From Chitinophagaceae bacterium 26-R-25 (lineage in GTDB: Bacteria; Bacteroidota; Bacteroidia; Chitinophagales; Chitinophagaceae), in assembly GCA_029906195.1 (NCBI GenBank), contig JARWSJ010000001.1:434001-498000 (forward strand): a stretch of DNA of 64,000 nt. Direction: 5' to 3'. This document shows positions 26,018 through 35,151 of this stretch, in pieces. The position numbers and the translations under genes are program-made. The notes under the pieces are model-generated. The model made no database searches, had not been told where the DNA came from, and saw nothing but the letters and a program-made list of their open reading frames with translations. Every line of letters starts with the position of its first letter. Position 1 is the stretch's first letter.

Positions 26018-26596
26018 TTAAGAATTAATCTCTTCAAAAAAATAAATGACAAGCATGCTTACCACAGTGTTGCCAAGGTTATGTGGCGTGTGAAATAATC
26101 TTCCATCGAAAAGCATCGAGTCACCTGTTTCTAACGTGATGGTTTCTTTTTCAAATTCATAAGAAACCTGGCCTTGTATTATATATTTATATTCGAAAGC
26201 TTCAGTTTGTACCATTGGTCTGCTCGCACCCGGTTGCAGATCCAGCAGCACAATATCTATCGTAGTGTTTTTTATATGCCGCGAAAAAATGCGATGATAA
26301 TCAAATCCCGTTGCAGATTCTTTTTCAAAATGTTCATATTCGTTTCGTCGTTTGATCACTACCAGTGATTCTGATTGCGACGAGATATCTTTGAAAAAAT
26401 TGTTTAGATCGACATCCAACGCTTTTATAATTTCAATGAGAACGATAAGAGAAGGGATCGTCCGGCTGTTTTCAATTTGTGAAATTAAACCTTTCGTTAC
26501 CTGTGCCCTGTTTGCAAGCTCCTGGATGGTAATCCCCCTGTCTTTTCTCAGCTCTTTAATACGCTGGCTGATACGGATGATAATGTCGTCCTGCAT
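26018..26596 (-). CDS. XRE-family regulator with C-terminal cupin sensor domain
   Basis: Transcription regulator of 192 residues. The helix-turn-helix covers about residues 8-65 (ISQRIKELRKDRGITIQELANRAQVTKGLISQIENSRTIPS). A cupin domain (about 110-185) holds the ligand-binding barrel with YKYIIQGQVSYEF and GDSMLFDGRLFHTPHNLGN. Such regulators usually bind a small catabolic substrate in the cupin and control adjacent uptake or breakdown genes. It sits between the oxidoreductase and the divergent SusC/SusD operon, and palindromes with a shared sequence lie before both. It is therefore the likely local regulator of the phosphonate locus. Confidence 0.9.
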   Translation of the reverse strand: MQDDIIIRISQRIKELRKDRGITIQELANRAQVTKGLISQIENSRTIPSLIVLIEIIKALDVDLNNFFKDISSQSESLVVIKRRNEYEHFEKESATGFDYHRIFSRHIKNTTIDIVLLDLQPGASRPMVQTEAFEYKYIIQGQVSYEFEKETITLETGDSMLFDGRLFHTPHNLGNTVVSMLVIYFFEEINS

Positions 26597-26715
26597 AATC
26601 TTTTGCTAATAAAATACAAGTTAGTGGCTGTCGATCAATAAAAGCCTGGCAGGTAATAATATTTTAATACCGGGGGCAATATAACTAAACATTATTATCA
26701 TAAAATGATATGTAT

Positions 26716-26773
26716 GTTAATAAATATTAAACTAATTAGCCTTAAATGTTCATTAAGTTTAGTTTTACTTAAC
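26716..26773 (+). promoter_or_regulatory. operator candidates between the regulator and SusC genes
   Basis: GTTTAGTTTTACTTAAC (26757-26773) differs at 2 of 17 bases from the reverse of the site at 25862-25878. A weaker copy, GTTAATAAATATTAAAC (26716-26732), lies 41 bp upstream, about four helix turns. A -7-like TAGATTTG (26817-26824) stands between these sites and the SusC ATG (26851), though no -33 box at normal spacing is seen. This arrangement suits a repressor or activator acting on the SusC/SusD operon and perhaps on its own gene. Confidence 0.5.
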
Positions 26774-26850
26774 TTTTAGATAACTTCGAGTATACAATGG
26801 CTTAACACGTCAGGAATAGATTTGTGGGTATAAAATCAAACTGATTGGTT

Positions 26851-29800
26851 ATGACCATTTCAAAACAAACACCATTCTACCTGGTGCTTTTGGTTGCAAC
26901 AATTCTTTTTCAGCAGCCACTACAAGCCCAAAAACATGCCATCAAAGGCCTGGTCAAGGAAGCAAGCACCCATGAACCTATTGCGGGTGCCAGCATCTCA
27001 GTAAAGAACACAAGTCTTGGTACTACTTCCAATGCTGATGGTTCTTTTTTAATACAGGCAAAAGATGGAGATGAGCTGATCATTTCTTCTACGGGTTTTC
27101 AAACGACTACCGTTGCTGTAGCGGGCAGTAATGTCGAAGTTTCTCTTCCGGTTTCTACCAAGCAACTAACCGATGTGGTGGTAACGGCATTGGGCGTACG
27201 AAAAGAAATTAAGAAGTTAGGATATGCGGTGCAGGAAGTAAAAGGTGAGGACCTGGTAAAGGCGCGTGATCAAAACCCACTCACGGGACTTACCGGAAAA
27301 GTGGCCGGTCTGTCGGTTGGCGCATCTGCAGAAATGCTTGCAAAACCTACAGTGCTACTGCGTGGTAACGAGTTGAACCTTTACGTGGTTGATGGTATGC
27401 CGATCAGTTCGGATACCTGGAACTTAAGTCCGGACGACATTGAAACTTACACGGTGCTGAAAGGGCCCGCTGCTGCGGCATTATACGGCAGCCGTGCACA
27501 GTATGGTGCTATCTTGATCACTACAAAAAAAGGTGGAAAGAAAAAAGGCTACTCTGTTGAGTTTAATTCCAGCAACGTTTTCGATAAAGGCTTTTTGGCT
27601 TTTCCACGCATGCAGGATGACTACGGTCCGGGTGAAAATGGCCTGTACAGTTTTGGTGATGGAAAGGGCGGTGGCTTGAACGATAACGACTACGATGTTT
27701 GGGGACCTCATTTTGAAGGCCAGTCGATTCCTCAGTATGATAGCCCGGTTGATCCGGTTACCGGCGTGCGCCAGGGAACACCTTGGGTTGCCCGGGGTAA
27801 AGACAATCTGAAAAGATTTTTGCAAACAGGCTTTCAAACTACCAACAACATTGCGTTGAATGCTACGGGCGAAAACTACAATGTGCGTTTTTCTTTGTCG
27901 CAATCATATCAGAAAAGCATTATTCCAAACATGAAGTTGAACATTACCAACTTCAACCTTTATGGATCATATAACCCAACGCAGCGTTTGAAAATTGAAG
28001 CCAACTTCAATTACAACCGTCAGTACACACCTAATTATCCTGATGTTACCTACGGGCCCAACAGTTTAATCTACAACATTGCGATTTGGACCGGCGCGGA
28101 TTGGAACATGTCGGATATGCGTAATTACTGGCAAAAAGGCAAAGAAGGTACACAGTCCATCTTTGCTGAATACCAGCGCTATCACAACCCTTACTTTATG
28201 GTGTACGAATGGTTAAGGGGGCATTACAAAACGGATATCTATGGTTATGCATCTGCTAACTACAAGATCAATAATAACCTGAATACAACGCTGCGTACAC
28301 AGATTACCGGATATGATCTTTTCCGTTCTGAAAAAATGCCTTTCTCTGCCCACCCTTATGGCCGTGAGCAACAGATGGGTGATTATCGCGAAGACAAGCG
28401 CAGCCTGTTTGAAAATAATACGGAGTTGTTGTTAAACTTTAACTACAATATCGGACGTTCAGTAAACCTTGCAGGACTGGCAGGTGGAAACATCCGTTCA
28501 TTCATGTATAACTCGAGCTTTACTTCAACAGACTATTTAAGTGTTCCTAATGTATATAACTTCAACAACTCACTGAATCCTATCCAGTCGAGCAGTTTTG
28601 GTTCTGACATGCGAGTGCTAAGCGCTTACTATGCAGTGGACGCTTCCTTCGGAAAATATCTTACTTTATCTACAACGGGACGTGTAGACAAATCATCCGC
28701 AGCACCTAAACAGGCATCGTTCTTTTATCCAAGCATTTCGATCGCTTCTGTATTGTCTGACTACATCAAGTTGCCGTCGGCAATATCTTTCCTGAAAGTA
28801 CGCGGCTCTTATGCCCAGGTAAAAGGAGATGCAACTTCACCTACAATCGGTATGGCTCCATATAACTCCATTACCGCGTTCGGTCAAACACCTTCAGGAA
28901 ATTCTTTAACAGATTATCCGCTTGGTTACGGCACCAATTATTTGTCTCCTTATGGCGGTCCTGATTATTCTCTACAGCAAGTGTACAATACGTCTAAAAC
29001 GTACAATAATCAACCAGACGCGCACTCATCTATCTATTTGTATGATCCAAATATCCGCACCTTCAATCGTGTGAACTATGAAGAAGGCTTTGATATCCGC
29101 TTCCTGCAAAACAGGCTCGGCCTGAGTGCAACTGCTTTCCAATATGTAGATGGTCCTCAGATATTGAAGAATCCCATTTCAACTGCTTCGGGTGCGCAGT
29201 ACTATTATGTTAACGCATTAAAGACGCAAAAAACGGGATACGAGGTATCTGTAACGGGATCGCCTTTACACAAGGCGAATGGATTAAACTGGGATGTGTT
29301 GGTTAACTGGTCAACTTTTCACGACAAATACAAAGAGTTACCTGCAGGCCAATCTACCTACAATACATTTTTTCACACAGGAGATCGCGTTGATAAATTT
29401 TATGGAACTGCTTTCGAAAAAACAACAGATGGCAAGATCATTTATGACGGTGCCGGCATGCCACTTACCAATCCTGTTAAACAATTCCTCGGTAATCTTA
29501 ACGCAGACTATTCATGGAGCATTTACAATAAATTCTTTTACAAGAACCTGTCATTCGGTTTTCAGTTTGACGGTAGTGTAGGAGGCGTAATGTCAGATTA
29601 CATGCACCTTAAAACAATGAGAGGTGGCCGCAATATTGAAACAGTGGAAGGTAAACTGGGCGAAGCAAGATTAGCAGACTTTAAAAATATAGGCAACAGC
29701 AACTACGAGGGAACTTATGTGGGAGAGGGCGTTGTTGTATCCAATGGTGTTGACATCGATCACAATTCAGAAACAGGAGCGATTACAAACTATGATAAGC

Positions 29801-30126
29801 TGCAGTTTGCTGCAAACACAACGCCAAGCAAGGTGCAGGGTTGGGTAAGTTCTTACTATGCCCTGGATGAAGCAAACCTTATGAGCAAAACATACGCAAA
29901 GCTTCGCGAGGTAACAATTGGTTACGACTTGCCTGCCAACTGGGTGGCGAAAGCTTCTCTTAAAAAAGTAACGGTTTCTTTAGTTGGTCGCAACTTGTTG
30001 TACTTCTACAAAGACAACAGATTTAAAGATGTAGATCTTGATCAGTATAACGCAGCTACCAATACAACTATGTTGCAATCGCCTACTACACGTCGTTATG
30101 GCTTTAACCTGAATGTTGTGTTCTAA
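26851..30126 (+). CDS. SusC/RagA-family TonB-dependent outer-membrane transporter (phosphonate locus)
   Basis: Outer-membrane active transporter of about 1,091 residues. A signal peptide (FYLVLLVATILFQQPLQAQ) precedes a carboxypeptidase-like regulatory domain (about 28-105). The plug carries the SusC signature VLKGPAAAALYGSRAQYGAILITTKKG, then a 22-strand barrel ends in YGFNLNVVF. The ATG at 26851 is chosen over an in-frame TTG six bases earlier. It lacks an STN signalling domain, in keeping with control by a cytoplasmic XRE regulator rather than by an anti-sigma factor. It would import the locus substrate with the SusD lipoprotein 18 bases downstream. Confidence 0.95.
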   Translation: MTISKQTPFYLVLLVATILFQQPLQAQKHAIKGLVKEASTHEPIAGASISVKNTSLGTTSNADGSFLIQAKDGDELIISSTGFQTTTVAVAGSNVEVSLPVSTKQLTDVVVTALGVRKEIKKLGYAVQEVKGEDLVKARDQNPLTGLTGKVAGLSVGASAEMLAKPTVLLRGNELNLYVVDGMPISSDTWNLSPDDIETYTVLKGPAAAALYGSRAQYGAILITTKKGGKKKGYSVEFNSSNVFDKGFLAFPRMQDDYGPGENGLYSFGDGKGGGLNDNDYDVWGPHFEGQSIPQYDSPVDPVTGVRQGTPWVARGKDNLKRFLQTGFQTTNNIALNATGENYNVRFSLSQSYQKSIIPNMKLNITNFNLYGSYNPTQRLKIEANFNYNRQYTPNYPDVTYGPNSLIYNIAIWTGADWNMSDMRNYWQKGKEGTQSIFAEYQRYHNPYFMVYEWLRGHYKTDIYGYASANYKINNNLNTTLRTQITGYDLFRSEKMPFSAHPYGREQQMGDYREDKRSLFENNTELLLNFNYNIGRSVNLAGLAGGNIRSFMYNSSFTSTDYLSVPNVYNFNNSLNPIQSSSFGSDMRVLSAYYAVDASFGKYLTLSTTGRVDKSSAAPKQASFFYPSISIASVLSDYIKLPSAISFLKVRGSYAQVKGDATSPTIGMAPYNSITAFGQTPSGNSLTDYPLGYGTNYLSPYGGPDYSLQQVYNTSKTYNNQPDAHSSIYLYDPNIRTFNRVNYEEGFDIRFLQNRLGLSATAFQYVDGPQILKNPISTASGAQYYYVNALKTQKTGYEVSVTGSPLHKANGLNWDVLVNWSTFHDKYKELPAGQSTYNTFFHTGDRVDKFYGTAFEKTTDGKIIYDGAGMPLTNPVKQFLGNLNADYSWSIYNKFFYKNLSFGFQFDGSVGGVMSDYMHLKTMRGGRNIETVEGKLGEARLADFKNIGNSNYEGTYVGEGVVVSNGVDIDHNSETGAITNYDKLQFAANTTPSKVQGWVSSYYALDEANLMSKTYAKLREVTIGYDLPANWVAKASLKKVTVSLVGRNLLYFYKDNRFKDVDLDQYNAATNTTMLQSPTTRRYGFNLNVVF

Positions 30127-30144
30127 TCAATAAATATTAATTGT

Positions 30145-31767
30145 ATGAAAAAGATATATGCAATTTCACTTTTAGCAATCGCTGTGATAATAGCAAGCAG
30201 TTGCAGCAAGAGCTTTAGTGATTTGGAAAAAAATAATAACAAACCAACTGAGGTTCCTCCCAATCAGTTATTTACTGGTGTGCTTACTGATATGTACGAA
30301 GCACCATACACCATGGCCGAACGCTGGAGTCAATATTACCTGTGTAATTATGATTACTATGGAGATAACCGTTACGATTTCGGATCGCTGGAAGCGGATC
30401 TCAAATCCGTACCGATGGACTATTATTCAACACTGCAAAACGTAGTGAACATGGAAACCGCGGCCAAAAAAAATGGAGGGAACACTGTAAATCCATACAG
30501 TGCTTTAGCCAAATTTTTTAAAGCTTACCTGTATTCAAAAATGAGCATGGAGCTGGGTGATATTCCTATGACGCAGGCTTTGCAGCAAATTGGAAATCTT
30601 ACCCCAAAATACGATTTGCAGAAAGATGTTTTCAAGCAGTCTTTCTTGTGGCTCGATTCTGCAAATAATGACCTGGCGGCACTTATCGCTCGTCCGGACA
30701 AGGCGAACACCACTCCGGGACAACTTTTGAAAGGCGATATCTATTTTAACAATGATCTCAGCAAATGGCAGAAAGCTGTAAACACTTTGCGCATCCGCCT
30801 GCTGCTTGCATTAAGCAAACATGCCGATGATGCAGATCTTAAAGTGAAAGAACAGTTTACAGATATTCTTTCGAACAGCACGCAGTATCCCTTAATGATG
30901 GATGGTTCAGATAATTTGCAATACACTTATTTGTACCCAACCAATCTTTATCCAAACAATCCGGGCAATTTTGGTTTTGATGCGTTGAGATACAATACAT
31001 CAAATACCTACATTCATTTGCTCGACAGCTTACAAGATCCGCGTGTGTATGTAACTGCGGAACCTGCCCGCTATCTTGTTGACTCGCTTCACCAGGACCC
31101 GTTGGATTTCAAATCCTTTGTAGGTGCAGATCCGGGAGAAAACCTTACGGATATGTATGATAAAACAAATCATGGCAAATATTCTTTGCTTAATCGTAAG
31201 CATTACTACGACACTTATACAGGAGAGCCCGGAATACAAATAGGTTACCCTGAGCTGATGTTTAACATCGCAGAGGGCATCAATCGTGGTTGGTATACTA
31301 AAGGAGGACTTAGTGCTGAAACCTTCTACAAGAACGGCATACAATCATCTTTGAGTTTTTACAGTATTCCAGCAAGCGGTGCTATGAATGTGTATTTCCT
31401 TCATCCGGGCGCAAGCCTTGGTCAGTATGATAAGTACGTGGTGAATGTTGATTTTAATAATTACTACAATCAATCAACCGTTTCTTACTCTACAACTGAT
31501 GTTAACAAAGCGCTGAAGCAGATATTGATTCAAAGATACATCGCATTGTTCCGTCACTCCGGACTGGAATCATATTTCACTTACAGGAGAACAGGTGTGC
31601 CAACATTTACAGTGGGCGATGGAACAGGAAACAGCAAGCGTATTCCAATGCGTTTTCAATATCCTATTAATGAACGTTCCGCAAATCAGGCAAATTATAA
31701 AGCCGCATTGACCTCACAATATGGCGGTAACGATGATATTAACGGAGTTATGTGGTTGTTGAAATAA
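30145..31767 (+). CDS. SusD/RagB-family nutrient-binding lipoprotein (SusD_2 type)
   Basis: Surface lipoprotein lid of the SusC transporter, 540 residues, with a lipobox at IASSC (acylated C20). The N-terminus SFSDLEKNNNKPTEVPPNQLFTGVLTDMY and the mid-region helices (YSALAKFFKAYLYSKMSMELGDIPMTQAL) match the SusD_2 subgroup, which is often paired with transporters for peptides or small compounds rather than large glycans. The gene follows SusC by 18 bases. A short hairpin separates it from the phosphatase-family gene that continues the operon. Confidence 0.93.
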   Translation: MKKIYAISLLAIAVIIASSCSKSFSDLEKNNNKPTEVPPNQLFTGVLTDMYEAPYTMAERWSQYYLCNYDYYGDNRYDFGSLEADLKSVPMDYYSTLQNVVNMETAAKKNGGNTVNPYSALAKFFKAYLYSKMSMELGDIPMTQALQQIGNLTPKYDLQKDVFKQSFLWLDSANNDLAALIARPDKANTTPGQLLKGDIYFNNDLSKWQKAVNTLRIRLLLALSKHADDADLKVKEQFTDILSNSTQYPLMMDGSDNLQYTYLYPTNLYPNNPGNFGFDALRYNTSNTYIHLLDSLQDPRVYVTAEPARYLVDSLHQDPLDFKSFVGADPGENLTDMYDKTNHGKYSLLNRKHYYDTYTGEPGIQIGYPELMFNIAEGINRGWYTKGGLSAETFYKNGIQSSLSFYSIPASGAMNVYFLHPGASLGQYDKYVVNVDFNNYYNQSTVSYSTTDVNKALKQILIQRYIALFRHSGLESYFTYRRTGVPTFTVGDGTGNSKRIPMRFQYPINERSANQANYKAALTSQYGGNDDINGVMWLLK

Positions 31768-31810
31768 AGTGCCAACATAAAATCTGGTTGTGTTAGAATT
31801 TTCAAAAACG

Positions 31811-31839
31811 GTGTCAGGCGGTGCGATACTGCCTGGCAC
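31811..31839 (+). promoter_or_regulatory. intercistronic hairpin after SusD
   Basis: GTGTCAGGC (31811-31819) pairs with GCCTGGCAC (31831-31839) with one G-U pair and an 11-base loop. It is followed by an AT-rich run but no clean T-tract. It could weaken read-through or set mRNA stability so that SusC/SusD is made in excess over the enzymes downstream. Confidence 0.4.
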
Positions 31840-31860
31840 ATTTATTAAAAAAGCTTTAGA

Positions 31861-32937
31861 ATGAAAAAGATAAACATGCTGCTGATATGTGCGGTGATAG
31901 CGTTGCAGACCATTGCTCAGCAGAAAACAGAAAATGTAGTTATTGTGACGCTTGATGGAATGCGTTGGCAGGAAGTGTTTGGTGGTGTGGACAGCGCATT
32001 GATGAACGGTCGTTACACGATGGATAAAAAAGCAATGACAGAAAAATTTTGGAGCGACACGCTGCAGGAGAGAAGAAGAAAGCTTTTCCCCTTCCTGTGG
32101 CAAATGGTTGCAACGAATGGGCAGCTGTATGGAAACAGGTGGGAGAATAATAAAGTGAATGTGGCAAACCGGTATCAATTTTCTTATCCCGGCTACAACG
32201 AAATATTTACAGGTTATCCGGACACTGCAGTGAACTCAAACGATAAAGTACCTAACAGCAATATCAATGTATTGGAGTTTATAAACAAAGATCCAAAGTA
32301 CAAAAATAAAGTGGCCGCATTTGCTACCTGGGATGTGTTCCCTTACATTCTGAATGCGAAACGTAGCGGAGTATATGTAAACGCTGGTGTAGATACGCTA
32401 CCATCTTTAACACAAGGGTTGTCGTTGGTAAATGACTTGCAATTCCTGTCGCCACAACCGATCGATGTAAGACCGGATGTAGCCACTTATCTCGCGGCAC
32501 GAGAATATCTTAAAGCAAAACAGCCAAGAGTATTATACATCGCATTTGATGAAACAGACGATTACGCTCACGCCGGTTTGTATGACCAGTACTTAAAGTC
32601 TGCACATGCAGAAGATGCCATGCTCGCAGATTTATGGAATACACTTCAATCGATGCCGCAATACAAAAACAAAACAACGCTGATCGTTACATGCGATCAT
32701 GGTCGTGGCGATAAAAAGAAAGATACGTGGCGCGATCATGGAAGTGATATTGCTGAATCGGGTGAAATATGGATGGCATTTATCGGACAAGGAATTTCAT
32801 CAAAGGGAGAAATGAAAACTTCACAGCAACACTACCAACAACAATTGGCCGCTACGATTGCTTCTCTGCTTGGATTGAACTTTACAACCACTCATCCTGT
32901 AGCGCCTTCTCTTTCAGCAGAAATTGTTAAACAGTAA
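31861..32937 (+). CDS. periplasmic alkaline-phosphatase-superfamily enzyme (phosphodiesterase/phosphoglyceromutase-like)
   Basis: Exported enzyme of 358 residues (signal peptide MLLICAVIALQTIAQ). Metal ligands are readable: D32 in VTLDGMRWQEVF, the pair in FDETDDYAHAG, and TCDHGRGDKKKDTWRDHGSD. The likely nucleophile region is FSYPGYNEIFTGYPD. The superfamily includes phosphatases, phosphodiesterases and phosphonoacetate hydrolase, so it could release phosphate or trim an esterified phosphonate before import into the cytoplasm. Its TAA overlaps the ATG of the PhnZ-like gene (TAATG), marking the same operon. Automated pipelines tend to label relatives as phosphoglyceromutase, which its export makes unlikely as the role here. 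Confidence 0.82.
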   Translation: MKKINMLLICAVIALQTIAQQKTENVVIVTLDGMRWQEVFGGVDSALMNGRYTMDKKAMTEKFWSDTLQERRRKLFPFLWQMVATNGQLYGNRWENNKVNVANRYQFSYPGYNEIFTGYPDTAVNSNDKVPNSNINVLEFINKDPKYKNKVAAFATWDVFPYILNAKRSGVYVNAGVDTLPSLTQGLSLVNDLQFLSPQPIDVRPDVATYLAAREYLKAKQPRVLYIAFDETDDYAHAGLYDQYLKSAHAEDAMLADLWNTLQSMPQYKNKTTLIVTCDHGRGDKKKDTWRDHGSDIAESGEIWMAFIGQGISSKGEMKTSQQHYQQQLAATIASLLGLNFTTTHPVAPSLSAEIVKQ

Positions 32938-33509
32938 TGAACGAAAAGATGAATCAATACGAAATTATTGCAGATGAGATCATCGGGCTGTACAAGGATT
33001 TTGGTAGTGCCGACTATATAGGTGAGCCGGTGTCGCAAATCGAACACATGTGCCAGGCCGCCCAACTTGCAGAAGAGGAAGGTTTTGATGATGAGGTTGT
33101 CCTTGCTGCTTTTTTTCATGACATCGGCCACATCTGCGAAACAGAAGTGGAAAGCATGGATGGATATGGCGCCAAAGATCATGAAGAAATGGGAGCGGAG
33201 TTTTTGCATGTAAGAGGGTTCTCTGAAAAAATCATAAAACTTGTTTTATCGCATGTGGCAACAAAACGGTTTCTAACGCAGCGTTATCCTGCATACTATA
33301 ACAAATTATCAGAAGCCAGTAAGATTACACTTGCACATCAGGGTGGGCCAATGTCAGAGGAAGAGGCTTCCGTATATGAAAGCCACCCCTTGTTTCCTTT
33401 GTTCATAAAAATAAGAGAGTGGGATGATAAGGCGAAAGTTGAAAACGTTCCATTGCCTTCTCTCGAACATTATCGTGAGATGATGGTCAGGCATCTTTCA
33501 AGGAATTAA
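32937..33509 (+). CDS. PhnZ-like HD-domain diiron oxygenase (phosphonate-associated, TIGR03276 type)
   Basis: HD-fold protein of 190 residues. It keeps the diiron ligands by pattern: H37, H61/D62 in FFHDIGH, H82 in YGAKDHEEMG, H106 in SHVATKR and D163 in REWDDK. It also keeps Y27 and E30 in ADYIGE, which in PhnZ close over the iron site and bind substrate, and the K110 position. PhnZ splits the carbon-phosphorus bond of 1-hydroxy-2-aminoethylphosphonate using oxygen. The presence of YIGE argues for an oxygenase of this kind rather than an ordinary HD phosphohydrolase. It is cytosolic and coupled to the gene upstream. Its last codons, RN-stop, fall in a repeat element. The substrate may differ from PhnZ. 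Confidence 0.87.
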   Translation: MNEKMNQYEIIADEIIGLYKDFGSADYIGEPVSQIEHMCQAAQLAEEEGFDDEVVLAAFFHDIGHICETEVESMDGYGAKDHEEMGAEFLHVRGFSEKIIKLVLSHVATKRFLTQRYPAYYNKLSEASKITLAHQGGPMSEEEASVYESHPLFPLFIKIREWDDKAKVENVPLPSLEHYREMMVRHLSRN

Positions 33510-33727
33510 GAATTAGGAATTAGGAATGCTTTTAGTGATGCTGGTTGAATAATTAAACGCATGTCGCTTGTCATCCCGACGAAGGAGGGATCTGGGTCTA
33601 GCCCAGCGAGCACTATGTGTAAGCAATCACGCAGATCCCTCCTTCGTCGGGATGACAAGCAGTCTTTGTTTATGGTTTACGAGCCGCACACAAACAATTC
33701 TTAATTCTTAATTCCTAATTCTTAATT
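33501..33727. repeat. nested inverted-repeat element (REP/MITE-like), copy 1
   Basis: Outer ends are imperfect inverted repeats built from AATTAGGAATT / AATTCCTAATT-type units (33501-33527 and about 33697-33727). Inside lies a perfect 29-bp inverted repeat (33566-33594 and 33632-33660; core GTCATCCCGACGAAGGAGGG) with a 37-base loop. The upstream gene ends inside the outer repeat (AAGGAATTAA). A related copy follows the LacI gene at 51288-51577. No transposase is nearby, so it would be mobilised in trans, if at all. Confidence 0.8.
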
Positions 33728-33742
33728 GAATAAAAAACAAGC

Positions 33743-35065
33743 ATGAGAAAAATTCTAAGTAATAGCAGAACTATCGTAGCAAATTGGCCGGCAAAATGGA
33801 TAGCAATCTTAGCGGCGATTTCCGCTTTTGGATGTTACACCTGCATGTATGCTTTTCGCAAGGCATTTGCCGCTGGAACCTATGATAATACAACGTTTTG
33901 GCACGTTGACTATAAAGTATGGCTGGTTATTGCGCAAGTGGTAGGCTATACTGCCAGCAAATTCTATGGCATCCGTTTTATTGCTGAAACGGGCCGTCGA
34001 ACAAGAGGAAAAAGTATTCTCACACTCATCGGTATTTCCTGGGTTGCCTTGCTTGGTTTTGCAATAGTGCCTGCACCATGGAACATCGTTTTTCTGTTGA
34101 TCAACGGATTTCCGCTGGGGATGATTTGGGGATTGGTTTGCGGTTACCTTGAAGGGCGGCGCAATACAGAATTTATGGCGGCGGTAATGTCAACGAGTCT
34201 CATCTTCGCGTCCGGGTTTGTAAAATCTACAGGCCGAATGTTGATGGCGCATGCTTCGGTGAGTGAATACTGGATGCCTTTTCTTACGGGACTAATTTTT
34301 GTACTTCCACTTATTTTGTTTGTATACTGTTTGGAAATTATTCCCCCGCCTTCCGAAAAAGACCGGCAATCAAGATCTGTAAGGGCTCCCATGAATGCAG
34401 CCGAAAGAAAGCATTTTGTAAAATATTTTTTACCGGGCATTATTCTTACACTCATTATTTATGTTTCACTAACGATCATGCGCGATGTGCGTGATAACTT
34501 TGAAGTGGAGATCTGGGCAAATTACGGCATCCACGATTACAGCATTTACACAAAAATAGACAGTATCATTGCGATCGTTGTACTGGTGTTGATCAGCTCG
34601 CTTATGCTGGTAAAAAACAACCTCAAAGCGTTCTCCCTGATTCATTATATGATCATAAGCGGTTGCCTGCTTATATCGATAGCTACAATATTGTTTAGCG
34701 CGGGCAAGCTCGATGTAACCACATGGATGATGTTGGCAGGCCTGGGATTGTATTTAGGTTACATTCCTTACAACGCGATATTTTTTGAACGGATGCTTGC
34801 AACGTTCCGGTATAAAGGGAATGTAGGGTTTGTAATGTACATTGCAGATGCAATCGGCTATTTGGGAAGTGTGAGTATTTTATTAATTAAGGAATTTGGA
34901 AATGCCACTTTGAGCTGGGGGTATTTTTTTCAGCATAGTGTTTTGGTTGTTGGCTTCACGGGTGGTGCAGTCACAATTGTTTCATTACTTTATTTCAGGG
35001 CAAAGAAAATGCGTTCAGGTGTTTCTGAAATGGAAAACTTCGCTCCTGGAAATGCGATCGCGTAG
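33743..35065 (+). CDS. DUF5690-family MFS-like membrane transporter
   Basis: Polytopic inner-membrane protein of 440 residues with about 12 helices, opening WIAILAAISAFGCYTCMYAFRKAFAAG, as in major-facilitator organophosphate carriers. A loop motif FYGIRFIAETGRRTRGK follows the second helix, and LGLYLGYIPYNAIFFERMLATFR lies in the C-terminal half. It matches DUF5690, a Bacteroidota family without an assigned substrate. Its place between a PhnZ-like enzyme and a phosphonatase-like hydrolase suggests that it carries the phosphonate, or a product, across the inner membrane. The element at 33501-33727 separates it from the gene upstream, so it may have its own promoter. Confidence 0.85.
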   Translation: MRKILSNSRTIVANWPAKWIAILAAISAFGCYTCMYAFRKAFAAGTYDNTTFWHVDYKVWLVIAQVVGYTASKFYGIRFIAETGRRTRGKSILTLIGISWVALLGFAIVPAPWNIVFLLINGFPLGMIWGLVCGYLEGRRNTEFMAAVMSTSLIFASGFVKSTGRMLMAHASVSEYWMPFLTGLIFVLPLILFVYCLEIIPPPSEKDRQSRSVRAPMNAAERKHFVKYFLPGIILTLIIYVSLTIMRDVRDNFEVEIWANYGIHDYSIYTKIDSIIAIVVLVLISSLMLVKNNLKAFSLIHYMIISGCLLISIATILFSAGKLDVTTWMMLAGLGLYLGYIPYNAIFFERMLATFRYKGNVGFVMYIADAIGYLGSVSILLIKEFGNATLSWGYFFQHSVLVVGFTGGAVTIVSLLYFRAKKMRSGVSEMENFAPGNAIA

Positions 35066-35151
35066 TGATTGTTGGCAATGTGGGCGGCGACTGGCTTAGG
35101 CATAAAATGAAATTTGATTTTACAGTGGTTCTATAAAAAAATAATTCGGAT

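Noticed and set aside
31861-32937. Cytosolic phosphoglyceromutase
   Set aside because: A signal peptide and operon context with SusC/SusD make a glycolytic role unlikely; only superfamily metal-site motifs are shared.
32937-33509. Generic HD nucleotide phosphohydrolase
   Set aside because: It carries the PhnZ-type YIGE and HVATKR motifs and lies among phosphonate-family genes, which fit an oxygenase better.
33566-33660. CRISPR-like or simple terminator reading of the large hairpins
   Set aside because: There is one inverted pair, not several direct repeats with spacers, and the arms belong to a two-level element repeated at 51288; termination alone does not explain the outer repeats.
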